From: CAZIZT01 sp964544085 | Lineage (GTDB): Bacteria > Campylobacterota_A > Desulfurellia > Desulfurellales > Hippeaceae | DNA length: 64,000 nucleotides | Direction: 5' to 3' | Assembly: GCA_964544085.1 (NCBI GenBank) | Contig: CAZIZT010000018.1 | Span: 1-64,000, forward strand | Shown: one piece after another, positions 26,150 through 34,147 of the stretch | Layout: each line of letters begins with the position of its first letter | Numbering within the stretch: the first letter of the stretch is position 1 | Made by a program: the position numbers and the translations under genes | Notes under the pieces: model-generated | The model's input: the letters and a program-made list of their open reading frames with translations, nothing else | The model's database searches: none | Told to the model about the DNA's origin: nothing

Positions 26150-27531
26150 CTTATCATCCCCGATAACAGTATTTTTTCTATCGTGCCCGAAGCAAATACG
26201 ATCAGAAACGAAATAAGTGTGTTAAGTATGGGAACAAACGAACTCATGACCTCTGCCTTCTGTTTTTGGTGCTGTGCACCACCCCCGTCGAAGGACATCT
26301 TAAGGATCCTGAAGTTTATGCTGAGAAAGGCAAGTGCCAGAAACAGGATTAAAATGGCAGTCGCAACAAGCCCCATGTGCCTGTAGAAAGATATTATTAT
26401 GAGAAACTCACCGAGGAATGTGGCAAATGGTGGGGCACCGGTAACAGCAAGGGAAGAAAAGAGCAGATTGTAAGCTGTATAGGGCATCCTTGTGTTAAGG
26501 TCCCTTATCTCGTTTATGTTTCTGCTTTTGTAAACAGATAGAATATTACCTGTTGAATAAAAGGCTGATGATTTTGCAAATGCGTGCGAGATAAGGAGAA
26601 TAACCCCACCCAGTATTGAGGTTGGAGTAAACAGGGAAAGGCCAATGAGGATCATGCCCATGTTTTCAATTGAGGAATATGCAAACATCCGTTTGTAAAA
26701 ACGTTGAGCCATTAAGAATATTGCTGCGAAGATCACGCTCAGAAAACCAAGAAACGTTGTGAAAAGAAGGAGTCTGTGATTGTGCGCAACCTGCAATACC
26801 CTGAAAGTGCCGAACAGTGCAGTGGGGAGCAATACCCCTGAGAAGATTGCGCTGACTGGTGCTACACTGCGGCCATGCACATCCGGTAACCACGTATGCA
26901 TGGGGAATATTCCGGCTTTCGTCAGAAAACCCGCAGTGGAGAGTGCAGCTCCTATAATCAACAGTTTCGGATTTTTGGGTGTAACCATAGCTGTGAGTTT
27001 TGTTATTTGTAGTGTACCTGCTCCGGCATAGATTAAAATTATACCTGTTAGGGACATAATGAGGCCAACGGAGACGATTATTATATATCTCCAGGCAGAC
27101 TCAAGTGATGCTTCATCGTTATCAATAGCCACAAGGAGAGCGCTTGTTATTGTGGTTGCCTCAATGCCTACCCACAGCAACCCAAGATTGTTTATGGAAA
27201 CACTGAAGAGCATACTTGATGCAAACAGGTTCTCAAATAGCATGTAGTGACACATGCTGAGTAGAGGTTTTTTGACGTGCCTTAAATAGGTAAGCGAGAA
27301 GAGCAGGGTAGTTGTGTAAATCGAAGAGATTGTTAACAGCATAATCTTTGAGAATCCGTCGATCAACAGAAACTCGTTTGCTGCGGGATTTACAAATAGT
27401 GTGGCGAATGAGAGGATCAGTGTTAAAAAAGCACTTCCCAATGAAAAAACGGTGGTTAGCCTTTTGTTTTCTGTAAAGCTTGCAATGGATGCAAGTAGTG
27501 GTAGTACTGGAATTGCAAGGTAGATTTCCAT
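26146..27531 (-). CDS. HyfF/NuoN-like antiporter-type subunit
   Basis: A 461-residue membrane protein with about 14 helices, the second Mrp/NuoL/M/N-type subunit of the operon. It keeps the TM5 Glu (LLWVGIEATTITSALL) and the TM7 Lys with its flank (FLTKAGIFPMHTWLPDVHG). The start is set at ATG 27531 (MEIYLAIPV) because AGGGG lies 7-8 nt upstream; an extension to 27582 would overlap the HyfE-like gene. It begins 4 bp after that gene's stop. Confidence 0.9.
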   Translation of the reverse strand: MEIYLAIPVLPLLASIASFTENKRLTTVFSLGSAFLTLILSFATLFVNPAANEFLLIDGFSKIMLLTISSIYTTTLLFSLTYLRHVKKPLLSMCHYMLFENLFASSMLFSVSINNLGLLWVGIEATTITSALLVAIDNDEASLESAWRYIIIVSVGLIMSLTGIILIYAGAGTLQITKLTAMVTPKNPKLLIIGAALSTAGFLTKAGIFPMHTWLPDVHGRSVAPVSAIFSGVLLPTALFGTFRVLQVAHNHRLLLFTTFLGFLSVIFAAIFLMAQRFYKRMFAYSSIENMGMILIGLSLFTPTSILGGVILLISHAFAKSSAFYSTGNILSVYKSRNINEIRDLNTRMPYTAYNLLFSSLAVTGAPPFATFLGEFLIIISFYRHMGLVATAILILFLALAFLSINFRILKMSFDGGGAQHQKQKAEVMSSFVPILNTLISFLIVFASGTIEKILLSGMIR

Positions 27532-27535
27532 AAGA

Positions 27536-28174
27536 TCACCCCTTAAATTCTTCAAATTCTTCTGTTGTGTTACTGATAGCATCCTCTCTGAGTCGCATAA
27601 GTATGCCTGAAATCATCACTATGCCTATAAGATCCAGCAAAATACCGCCTTCAATAATTAAGGGAAGCTCCGGGAACATGTAGCCTGCAAAGAGGAACAG
27701 GCCATTCTCCATAACCATGTAACCGATTAGCTGCACAAATGCATTGTCCCTTGAAATGATCAAAAATATGCCCTGGAGTATAACCGCTATGGGTATGGAG
27801 CCGGCTTTTATGTATGTTATATCAAAGAGCGTAAGGTTATAAACGACATAGGCAACAATTACCAGAAGGAGCGAGAGCAATATGGATGATGCTGTGGGAA
27901 TCACCTGTCGTGGCTCTCGCTCGCGATGGGATTTGTTTAGTCTTTTCAGAATGTAGGCAGGAATGAATGTTGCTCTGATTACGAGTGTTAGGGTGGCAAG
28001 CACTATCAAGTTGGCGCTGTTCAGAATTAGGCCGTCTGCAAAGAGGAATAATGCGATGAGCACCGAGGAAGCGGCGAATGTCAGAACGATTTTCCTTAAA
28101 TAGACCTGCCACTGCATTAGGATTACCAGTACAATTTGAAGAAAACCCACAATAAGGTAAATCTCTTTCATCAT
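27536..28174 (-). CDS. HyfE-like membrane subunit (NuoK-related)
   Basis: A 212-residue hydrophobic protein with about six to seven helices. The C-terminal half resembles HyfE/NuoK (NAFVQLIGYMVMENGLFLFAG with a membrane Glu, then IEGGILLDLIGIVMISGIL). In complex I the NuoK membrane Glu residues belong to the ion path. ATG at 28174 overlaps the HyfC-like stop (ATGA) and has GGGAGG upstream; a second ATG follows directly. Confidence 0.87.
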   Translation of the reverse strand: MMKEIYLIVGFLQIVLVILMQWQVYLRKIVLTFAASSVLIALFLFADGLILNSANLIVLATLTLVIRATFIPAYILKRLNKSHREREPRQVIPTASSILLSLLLVIVAYVVYNLTLFDITYIKAGSIPIAVILQGIFLIISRDNAFVQLIGYMVMENGLFLFAGYMFPELPLIIEGGILLDLIGIVMISGILMRLREDAISNTTEEFEEFKG

Positions 28175-29121
28175 AAATTACCTCCCGTTGTGTAGAAGAC
28201 AATGATGGCAAGGAATGCAAAAGAGAAAGCGACGGCTATATATTCGAAGTTTTTGAATAATCTGTATTTAGAGATGGTTGATTCTATAGCAGCAAAAACA
28301 GACATAAGTGCCATGAGTTTAACAAGATGAACAATGCAGTATACCAGGACTGCAGGTATTGACGGCTTGGTGGGAACAAAGAACGGAACAAGAAAATCAT
28401 TAAGGAAAACACTGGCAAGCAGAAACTGTTTTATGTAGCTGCCCCATTTCAACAGTGCCAGCTCCGCACCGGAGTATTCCATCTCTATTGCCTGATCTAT
28501 CATTCCCAGTTCGTTGTTTGAGTGGGACTCCACTGGCAACTTTCCTGTCTCTATTATCAGAACCATGAAGAATGCCAAAACAACAAACCAGTGGATCAGT
28601 GAAAGGTACCAGTGGCTTGAGCTCTGCAGCACGTTATTGACAACGTATGGATTGTTGGTGTGGGTTATCACGCCGAATGTTATAAAGATCAACACCAGTA
28701 TCGGCTCTGCTAAAGCTCCAATGGATGCAGCACGGGATACACCCAGATGGGAATAGTTGTTTCGGCTATCCAGCGCGGCTATCTTTTTGAGTACAGCAAT
28801 AGCTCCAAATATCAGACCGCCACCAATGAAGTCAACAACAGGGCCAAACGTAAGCGGAAAACCGGTTATAATCGGCAGAACCAGTGTAAGAAAGAGATAA
28901 AGGGTAAACGTGATGTAGGGTACAATTTGAAACATGCCGGAAGCTGATCCTGGAACGACGCTCTGTTTCCCGAAGAGTTTAAATAGATCGTAGTATGGCT
29001 GTAGCAAAGGAGGGCCATTTCTTGACTGAAATATCTCGACGAGCTTGTTGAATACCCCTGCTACAAGCGGTGCGAGAAGCACAACATAAACCAGCTGTAA
29101 CACACTGTAAAAGAAAAGCAT
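28171..29121 (-). CDS. HyfC/NuoH-like membrane anchor subunit
   Basis: First gene of the operon, 316 residues, about eight helices. It is the NuoH/HyfC-type subunit that connects the peripheral arm to the membrane arm. Family marks are the N-terminal QSRNGPPLLQPYYDLFKLF and the acidic loop ETGKLPVESHSNNELGMIDQAIEMEYSG, rich in Glu as in the E-channel of complex I. AGAGGGG ends 7 nt before the ATG. Its leader contains a fluoride-type riboswitch about 40 nt upstream. Confidence 0.92.
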   Translation of the reverse strand: MLFFYSVLQLVYVVLLAPLVAGVFNKLVEIFQSRNGPPLLQPYYDLFKLFGKQSVVPGSASGMFQIVPYITFTLYLFLTLVLPIITGFPLTFGPVVDFIGGGLIFGAIAVLKKIAALDSRNNYSHLGVSRAASIGALAEPILVLIFITFGVITHTNNPYVVNNVLQSSSHWYLSLIHWFVVLAFFMVLIIETGKLPVESHSNNELGMIDQAIEMEYSGAELALLKWGSYIKQFLLASVFLNDFLVPFFVPTKPSIPAVLVYCIVHLVKLMALMSVFAAIESTISKYRLFKNFEYIAVAFSFAFLAIIVFYTTGGNL

Positions 29122-29157
29122 TCCACCACCCCTCTACCGGAAGTTTTATGGTTTTTT

Positions 29158-29208
29158 GGCAGGAGTTATTGGCTCGCGAGGAGCGTTTTTAGGCGAACTC
29201 CACCGCCA
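29158..29208 (-). ncRNA. Fluoride (crcB-motif) riboswitch
   Basis: Minus-strand RNA with P1 GGCG (29207-29204) and CGCC (29195-29192) around an 8-nt loop, an A-rich linker ending in C, a second hairpin GCTC (29184-29181) with GAGC (29175-29172), a 4-nt joint CAAT, and AACTCC (29167-29162) pairing with GGAGTT of the first loop (29201-29196) as a 6-bp pseudoknot. Loop length, joint length and pseudoknot length equal those of the Thermotoga fluoride aptamer. A, U and U at the A40, U41 and U48 equivalents are kept, while the A6-U38 pair appears as G and C. It lies in the leader of the complex-I-like operon. Confidence 0.85.
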
Positions 29209-29231
29209 GCGCCTGATCGAGAAGGCGTAAT

Positions 29232-29260
29232 CTTATACCAGACAACTGTGTGCAAGTCAA
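29232..29260 (-). promoter_or_regulatory. Sigma-70 promoter of the riboswitch-controlled operon
   Basis: Minus strand TTGACT (29260-29255), 17-nt spacer, TATAAG (29237-29232), each one base from consensus. The predicted start near 29225 places the aptamer about 20 nt into the transcript. Confidence 0.8.
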
Positions 29261-29326
29261 GTTCCTGGTTGAGCTGTTATGTTTTGATGTCGAAAAAAGG
29301 TTGAATTTCTCTGTTTTTTTCCTAAT

Positions 29327-29343
29327 CCTCCTAATAAAGGAGG
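29327..29343 (+). promoter_or_regulatory. Hairpin sequestering the cfa Shine-Dalgarno
   Basis: CCTCCT (29327-29332), loop AATAA, AGGAGG (29338-29343): a perfect 6-bp hairpin whose 3' strand is the Shine-Dalgarno sequence of cfa, 7 nt before its ATG. It must melt or be displaced for ribosome binding, so it is a candidate translational switch. Confidence 0.6.
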
Positions 29344-29350
29344 TGTGAAA

Positions 29351-30559
29351 ATGAAGAAAAAGGGTGTGGAGGAGTTCAGGGAGTTTCTTGAGAATGTTTT
29401 GCAGGCTGCTTCTAACGAAGTGCCTGTCGAGGTAACATTTTGGGATGGTGTGACGAAACGCTTTGGCAACGATCCTGTAGCCAAAATCAGGATAAAAAGT
29501 CCCAAAGTGCTCGAAGACATGATGAAACAGTTGTCGCTTGGATTTGGGGAGAACTACATTAACGGCAATATCGAAATAGAAGGCGATATTCAGCAGGTAT
29601 TGAGAATTCAGGATCTGCCAGCGGTTAAAAAGATGAAACCCTCCACAAAGGCGATAGTGGAGATTGCCATTCACAGGCTTCTTACACTTAACTCACTGCA
29701 GAGGGCAAAAGAGAATATCCAGTACCACTATGATCTTGGTAACGATTTTTATAAGCTGTTTCTTGATGAAAGTATGACCTACTCGTGTGCTTATTTCAAA
29801 AACTGGGATAGTGACACACTTGAGGATGCCCAGAGAAACAAGTATGAGCTGATTGTGAGAAAGATAGGACTACAGGATGGTGATAGGGTAGTGGATATAG
29901 GATGCGGCTGGGGTGGTTTTTTGATATATGCAGCTTCAAAATACAATATCAAGGGTGTTGGTTGCACAATATCAAAGAACCAGTATGAGTATGCCAACGA
30001 GAAGATAAAAGAGCTTGGTTTACAAGATAGGATAGAAGTGCTCTACGAGGACTATAGAAACCTGAAAGGCAAGTTCAACAAGTTCGTTTCCATTGGAGCC
30101 TATGAGCACATCGGTAAGAATTACGCGTTTATGTTTTTCAACAAGCTCAACGAGATACTTGAGGATAAAGCTGTGGGTTTACTGCATACAATAGGTCATA
30201 ATGAACCTCTGGAGACGGATCCATTTACGATCAAATACATATTTCCCGGTGGTTATTTGCCATCACTTGAAGAGCTTATCAGACGTATCAGGAGCGTTGG
30301 GTTCTACACCATAGATGTAGAAAACCTCAGGCCCCACTATGCAAGGACACTGGATGAGTGGATAAAACGCTTCCAGAGTAATATAGACAAGGTAAGAAGC
30401 ATGTTTGATGAACGCTTCGTGAGAATGTGGTGGCTCTACCTGAATGGTGCCAGCGTTTCCTTTAAATATGGCGACTGTCAGGTTTACCAGATACTCTTTT
30501 CAAAGGGACAGATACAGATACCGCCTTACAGAGGTGATATATACAAGGATTGGGACTAA
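29351..30559 (+). CDS. cfa: Cyclopropane-fatty-acyl-phospholipid synthase family protein
   Basis: SAM-dependent methyltransferase that adds methylene across double bonds of membrane acyl chains. 402 residues: an N-terminal lipid-binding region (about 1-110), a segment QYHYDLGNDFYKLFLDESMTYSCAYF, the SAM motif VVDIGCGWGGF, GAYEHIGKNY and the family's IFPGGYLPS block. ATG at 29351 has AGGAGG 7 nt upstream; an in-frame GTG at 29345 overlaps that site. It is transcribed divergently from the complex-I-like operon and converges with the ABC transporter operon. Confidence 0.93.
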   Translation: MKKKGVEEFREFLENVLQAASNEVPVEVTFWDGVTKRFGNDPVAKIRIKSPKVLEDMMKQLSLGFGENYINGNIEIEGDIQQVLRIQDLPAVKKMKPSTKAIVEIAIHRLLTLNSLQRAKENIQYHYDLGNDFYKLFLDESMTYSCAYFKNWDSDTLEDAQRNKYELIVRKIGLQDGDRVVDIGCGWGGFLIYAASKYNIKGVGCTISKNQYEYANEKIKELGLQDRIEVLYEDYRNLKGKFNKFVSIGAYEHIGKNYAFMFFNKLNEILEDKAVGLLHTIGHNEPLETDPFTIKYIFPGGYLPSLEELIRRIRSVGFYTIDVENLRPHYARTLDEWIKRFQSNIDKVRSMFDERFVRMWWLYLNGASVSFKYGDCQVYQILFSKGQIQIPPYRGDIYKDWD

Positions 30560-30567
30560 ACATATCG

Positions 30568-31512
30568 TTATTTTTCTTCGCGCAGATATGGTATGCCCAG
30601 TTCGCGTGGCGGCCGTATGTGTTTTGCTTTGACGATAATGCTGCTGAGCACTATAACGATAAATGTAACAAGATATGGTAGCATATTTAAGATAGCGGAT
30701 GGTATAGTTGTGCCTGTTGCCTGTAGCTGAAACTGCAGTGCATTAATGCTGCCGAACAGGTAAGCACCGAAGAGTGCCTTGAGCGGGTCCCATAGGGCAA
30801 AGATAACAAGGGCTATAGCTATCCATCCCCTTCCGGCAGTTATATTGTCAAGCCAGAACGGTGCATAGCTAATTGTCAGGTAGGCACCACCAGCACCGGC
30901 CATCAGTCCACCAAAGAAACACCAGACGTATCGAACTCTGAAGACGCTAATACCCATGGCATTTGCTGCTTTTGCATTCTCGCCCACAGCCCTTAAAGAC
31001 ACACCAAGCGTTGTTTTGTACAGTATAAACCATGCAGCAATGGTCAGCACGTACGATCCGTACACGACAATATCCTGGTGGAAGAATATGGGTCCTATAA
31101 AAGGAATCTTGGACAGTATTGGCAAACTGAAGGGGTGAAATGAAACATTCAGATTCATGTTTACCCATTTTTGTCCGTAAAATGTTGTAAAACCAGAACC
31201 GAATATGGTAAGGGCAAGACCGCTTACTATCTGATTGCCGCGTAGCGTTATAGAGATGAATGCGTGTATTAGTGAAGCAATGCCGCCTGCCATTACGCCT
31301 GCAGCGAAGCCAAGGAACGGATTGTGTGTTGTATGGGTTACAACAAAACCAAAGAACGCTCCAATCAGCATCATTCCTTCAACACCAAGGTTAAGTATGC
31401 CCGCTCGTTCGGAGAATATCTCACCTATTGTTGGCAAAAGAAGGATCGTTCCTGCCTTAACGGCATTTGAAAGTAGCATCACTGCAATGGATAGATGGTG
31501 AGGATTGCTCAT
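30568..31512 (-). CDS. BMP-type nucleoside ABC transporter permease (YufQ-like)
   Basis: A 314-residue membrane protein of the branched-chain/ribose-type permease family, with the signature ERAGILNLGVEGMMLIGAFFGF near TM2 and GENAKAANAMGISVFRVRY in the cytoplasmic coupling loop. It pairs with the adjacent permease as a heterodimer. ATG at 31512 overlaps the previous gene as ATGA with AGGTGG upstream. It is the last gene of the operon and converges with cfa 8 bp away. Confidence 0.92.
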   Translation of the reverse strand: MSNPHHLSIAVMLLSNAVKAGTILLLPTIGEIFSERAGILNLGVEGMMLIGAFFGFVVTHTTHNPFLGFAAGVMAGGIASLIHAFISITLRGNQIVSGLALTIFGSGFTTFYGQKWVNMNLNVSFHPFSLPILSKIPFIGPIFFHQDIVVYGSYVLTIAAWFILYKTTLGVSLRAVGENAKAANAMGISVFRVRYVWCFFGGLMAGAGGAYLTISYAPFWLDNITAGRGWIAIALVIFALWDPLKALFGAYLFGSINALQFQLQATGTTIPSAILNMLPYLVTFIVIVLSSIIVKAKHIRPPRELGIPYLREEK

Positions 31513-32567
31513 TTTTTCCACCTCAGTCGGTAATTAACAAAGACCTGTGCGCCAACTATACTGAATAGGGCGATGCTCTCTATTAATCCAACTATACCGT
31601 AGGAGACGCGCATGCTTATCTGGATTGAGTAGCCTCCTGAGGCAAGTCCCCCAAACAGCAGGGAGCTTACCACAGTGGCAAGTGGATTTAGGTAAGATAT
31701 CCAGGCGACGATTATAGATGTGTATCCGTAATCAGCGTTTATTTTAACCTGCAGAAAATGGATTATGCCGGATACCTGAACCATACCGGCAAGCCCTGCG
31801 AGGGCGCCACTGATTGCCATTGCTATGAGAATATCTCTTCCCACACCCATACCTGCATATCTGGCTGCTTCTGGATTGTTGCCAATAACCTTTACCTCAT
31901 AGCCAAACCGTGTTTTAGAGAGTATAAACCAGATCGCACCTATGGCTATTAATGCAAATATAAGACCCAATGTTACGCGGGTGTGGGGGAAAATTACGGG
32001 CAGGACTGCGGAATCTGAGAATGGCTTGGACAGAGGAAATCCGTAGCTTGTTGGATTTTTCCATGGGCCGTACATCAGGAACTTAAGCACATACAGTGCA
32101 ATGTAGTTCAGAAGAAGGGTTGAGATAACTTCATTAACCTCCCATAGAACCTTCAAGATTGCCGGGATCAATGCCCAGAGTGCACCGCCGGCCAGGCCAC
32201 CCAATACCATTAGCGATAGCATGATTGGCTTGGGCAGAGTCGGTGGCATAAATAGTGCAAAGTAAGAGCTGAAGATGGCGCCCATAATATACTGACCGTA
32301 TGAACCAATATTCCAGATGCCCATTCTGAAAACAAGAATCAAGCCTGCTGTGATAAGCAGGAGAGGTGTTGCAGCGACAAGCGTTTCGGAAAAGGCGTAC
32401 CAGCTTCCAAAAGCATTGATGAATAAGGCTTTATACACATCAAGGGGATTTATACCCACAATGAGTATGGCTAAGGCTCCGACCAGCATACCGATGAGGA
32501 GTGATATAACTGGAATGGCTACCTTGAACCACTTTGATACCTTCTGTCTTTTCTCAAAGTACAGCAT
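31509..32567 (-). CDS. BMP-type nucleoside ABC transporter permease (YufP-like)
   Basis: A 352-residue permease with the family motif FRMGIWNIGSYGQYIMGAIF and coupling-loop segment VIGNNPEAARYAGMGVGRDI. With the neighbouring permease, the duplicated ATPase and the BMP binding protein it forms a purine-nucleoside-type uptake system. It overlaps the ATPase gene by 14 bp. Confidence 0.92.
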   Translation of the reverse strand: MLYFEKRQKVSKWFKVAIPVISLLIGMLVGALAILIVGINPLDVYKALFINAFGSWYAFSETLVAATPLLLITAGLILVFRMGIWNIGSYGQYIMGAIFSSYFALFMPPTLPKPIMLSLMVLGGLAGGALWALIPAILKVLWEVNEVISTLLLNYIALYVLKFLMYGPWKNPTSYGFPLSKPFSDSAVLPVIFPHTRVTLGLIFALIAIGAIWFILSKTRFGYEVKVIGNNPEAARYAGMGVGRDILIAMAISGALAGLAGMVQVSGIIHFLQVKINADYGYTSIIVAWISYLNPLATVVSSLLFGGLASGGYSIQISMRVSYGIVGLIESIALFSIVGAQVFVNYRLRWKK

Positions 32568-34095
32568 CCTTACGTAGCTCCTCTAATGTTGTACCTGCCA
32601 TCATCAGGCCTATTGTATTTTTGTCTATCTCGTCTGCACGCGATATACCCATTATTTTGCCTTGATACATGACGGCGATTCTATCCGATATGGACAACAA
32701 TTCATCAAGGTCTTCTGAGATGAGAATAACCGAAAGACCATCGTCTCTGATTTTTAGCATCTGTTTTCTAACAAACTCTGTTGAGGCGATATCGAGCCCC
32801 CTTGTTGGGTATGACGCTATGAGTAGTTTCGGTTTTTCGAAAAGCTCTCTACCGAAAAGGAGTTTCTGCATATTGCCACCGGAGAGCAGTTTAACAGGCT
32901 CATCTATGTCGGCTACAGCTATATTGAACATCTCCACTATTCTACGGGTGTGTTGTCTTGCCCTGTTGTAGTCTATGATAAAACCGCGGCAAATAGGCGG
33001 TTTATAGTAGTTACGCATGATGGCATTTTCTGTGCATGAAAGGTCCGGTGCAAGTCCCATTCCTATTCTATCGGCTGGAATGTAGTTTATCCCTTGCTGG
33101 GCGATGTATCGTGGGTGTTTGTTTGTAATATCTTTCTCGTTGTAGATAATTCTACCGCGAGATGCCTTAAGTAAGCCTGCTACTGCTTGAACAAGCTCCT
33201 GCTGTCCGTTTCCTGAAATGCCAGCAATACCGAATATTTCCCCTTTTTTTACAGTTAGAGAGACATCATCAACAACCTTGATGCCCTGCTTGTCCGAATA
33301 GACATCCAAGTCATTCACAATGAGCAGGTTTTCTTTGGCTTCTTTCTTTTTCTTCTCAAACTCAAAGAGCACGCTTCTTCCCACCATCATTTGGGCCAGC
33401 TCTCTTTTTGTCACATCCTCTGCATTAACGGTGGCAACAAGTTTGCCCTTTCTTAGGATGGATATTCTGTCGGCAACAGCCATCACCTCATCCAGTTTGT
33501 GTGTTATGAAGATTATGGATTTGCCTTTCTTTTTCATCCTCCTGAGTATTTCAAACAGCGGGCCCGTTTCCTGTGGCCTTAAAACGGCTGTAGGTTCGTC
33601 CAGTATCAGTATGTTTGCGCCTCTAAATAGAACCTTTATGATTTCAACCTTCTGCTGTTGCCCTACCGATAGTTGCCAGATCTTCTTGTACGGATCAACG
33701 TTCAGGGAATAGGTTTCAGAAATCTCCTTGACCTTTTTGGCCACTTCATTCATTTTCAACAAAAAGCCGGCTTCCTTCATGCCGAGTATCACGTTTTCAG
33801 CAACGGTTAGCGGCTCCACAAGCATGAAATGCTGGTGGATCATGCCTATGCCCATTTTCAGTGCATCCATGGGTGTTTTGATCTCAACCGGCTTACCGTC
33901 TATATAGATCTGGCCACTTGTTGGGAGGTATATGCCGTAGAGGATGTTCATAAATGTGGTTTTACCCGCACCATTCTCACCCAAAAGGGCGTGGATCTCA
34001 CCTTTTCGCAGAGCAAAATTGATGTTCTCATTTGCGATGGTTTCAGGGAATACCTTGGTTATATTGACTGCTTCCAGCGCGTAAGGGTGTGTCAT
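32554..34095 (-). CDS. BMP-type nucleoside ABC transporter ATP-binding protein (YufO-like)
   Basis: A duplicated 513-residue ATPase of the sugar/nucleoside class. The first half has Walker A GENGAGKTT, signature LSVGQQQKVEI and Walker B ILILDEP. The second half has the degenerate P-loop GISGNGQQE, signature LSGGNMQKLLFG and a Walker B in LLIASYPTRGLD where the usual DEP is changed, typical for this family. AAAGGTG precedes the ATG. Confidence 0.94.
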   Translation of the reverse strand: MTHPYALEAVNITKVFPETIANENINFALRKGEIHALLGENGAGKTTFMNILYGIYLPTSGQIYIDGKPVEIKTPMDALKMGIGMIHQHFMLVEPLTVAENVILGMKEAGFLLKMNEVAKKVKEISETYSLNVDPYKKIWQLSVGQQQKVEIIKVLFRGANILILDEPTAVLRPQETGPLFEILRRMKKKGKSIIFITHKLDEVMAVADRISILRKGKLVATVNAEDVTKRELAQMMVGRSVLFEFEKKKKEAKENLLIVNDLDVYSDKQGIKVVDDVSLTVKKGEIFGIAGISGNGQQELVQAVAGLLKASRGRIIYNEKDITNKHPRYIAQQGINYIPADRIGMGLAPDLSCTENAIMRNYYKPPICRGFIIDYNRARQHTRRIVEMFNIAVADIDEPVKLLSGGNMQKLLFGRELFEKPKLLIASYPTRGLDIASTEFVRKQMLKIRDDGLSVILISEDLDELLSISDRIAVMYQGKIMGISRADEIDKNTIGLMMAGTTLEELRKDAVL

Positions 34096-34119
34096 ACTGC
34101 ACCTTTTTTAAGAAGATAG

Positions 34120-34141
34120 GGAGGGCAGGGGGATGCCCTCC
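34120..34141 (-). promoter_or_regulatory. Intercistronic stem-loop after the binding-protein gene
   Basis: GGAGGGCA (34120-34127) and TGCCCTCC (34134-34141) form a perfect 8-bp GC-rich stem with a 6-nt loop between the binding-protein and ATPase genes. There is no U-run on the minus strand, so it is more likely an mRNA-stability or processing element that raises binding-protein output than a full terminator. Confidence 0.6.
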
Positions 34142-34147
34142 TCCTTT

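Noticed and set aside
22589..29121. Energy-conserving [NiFe] hydrogenase or formate hydrogenlyase
   Set aside because: Both Ni-binding Cys motifs and all proximal FeS cysteines are missing, and no ferredoxin-type subunit or maturation gene is nearby.
29189..29674. 161-codon minus-strand reading frame across the cfa leader
   Set aside because: It is antisense to cfa, has no recognisable protein features, and its 3' part is explained by the promoter and riboswitch.
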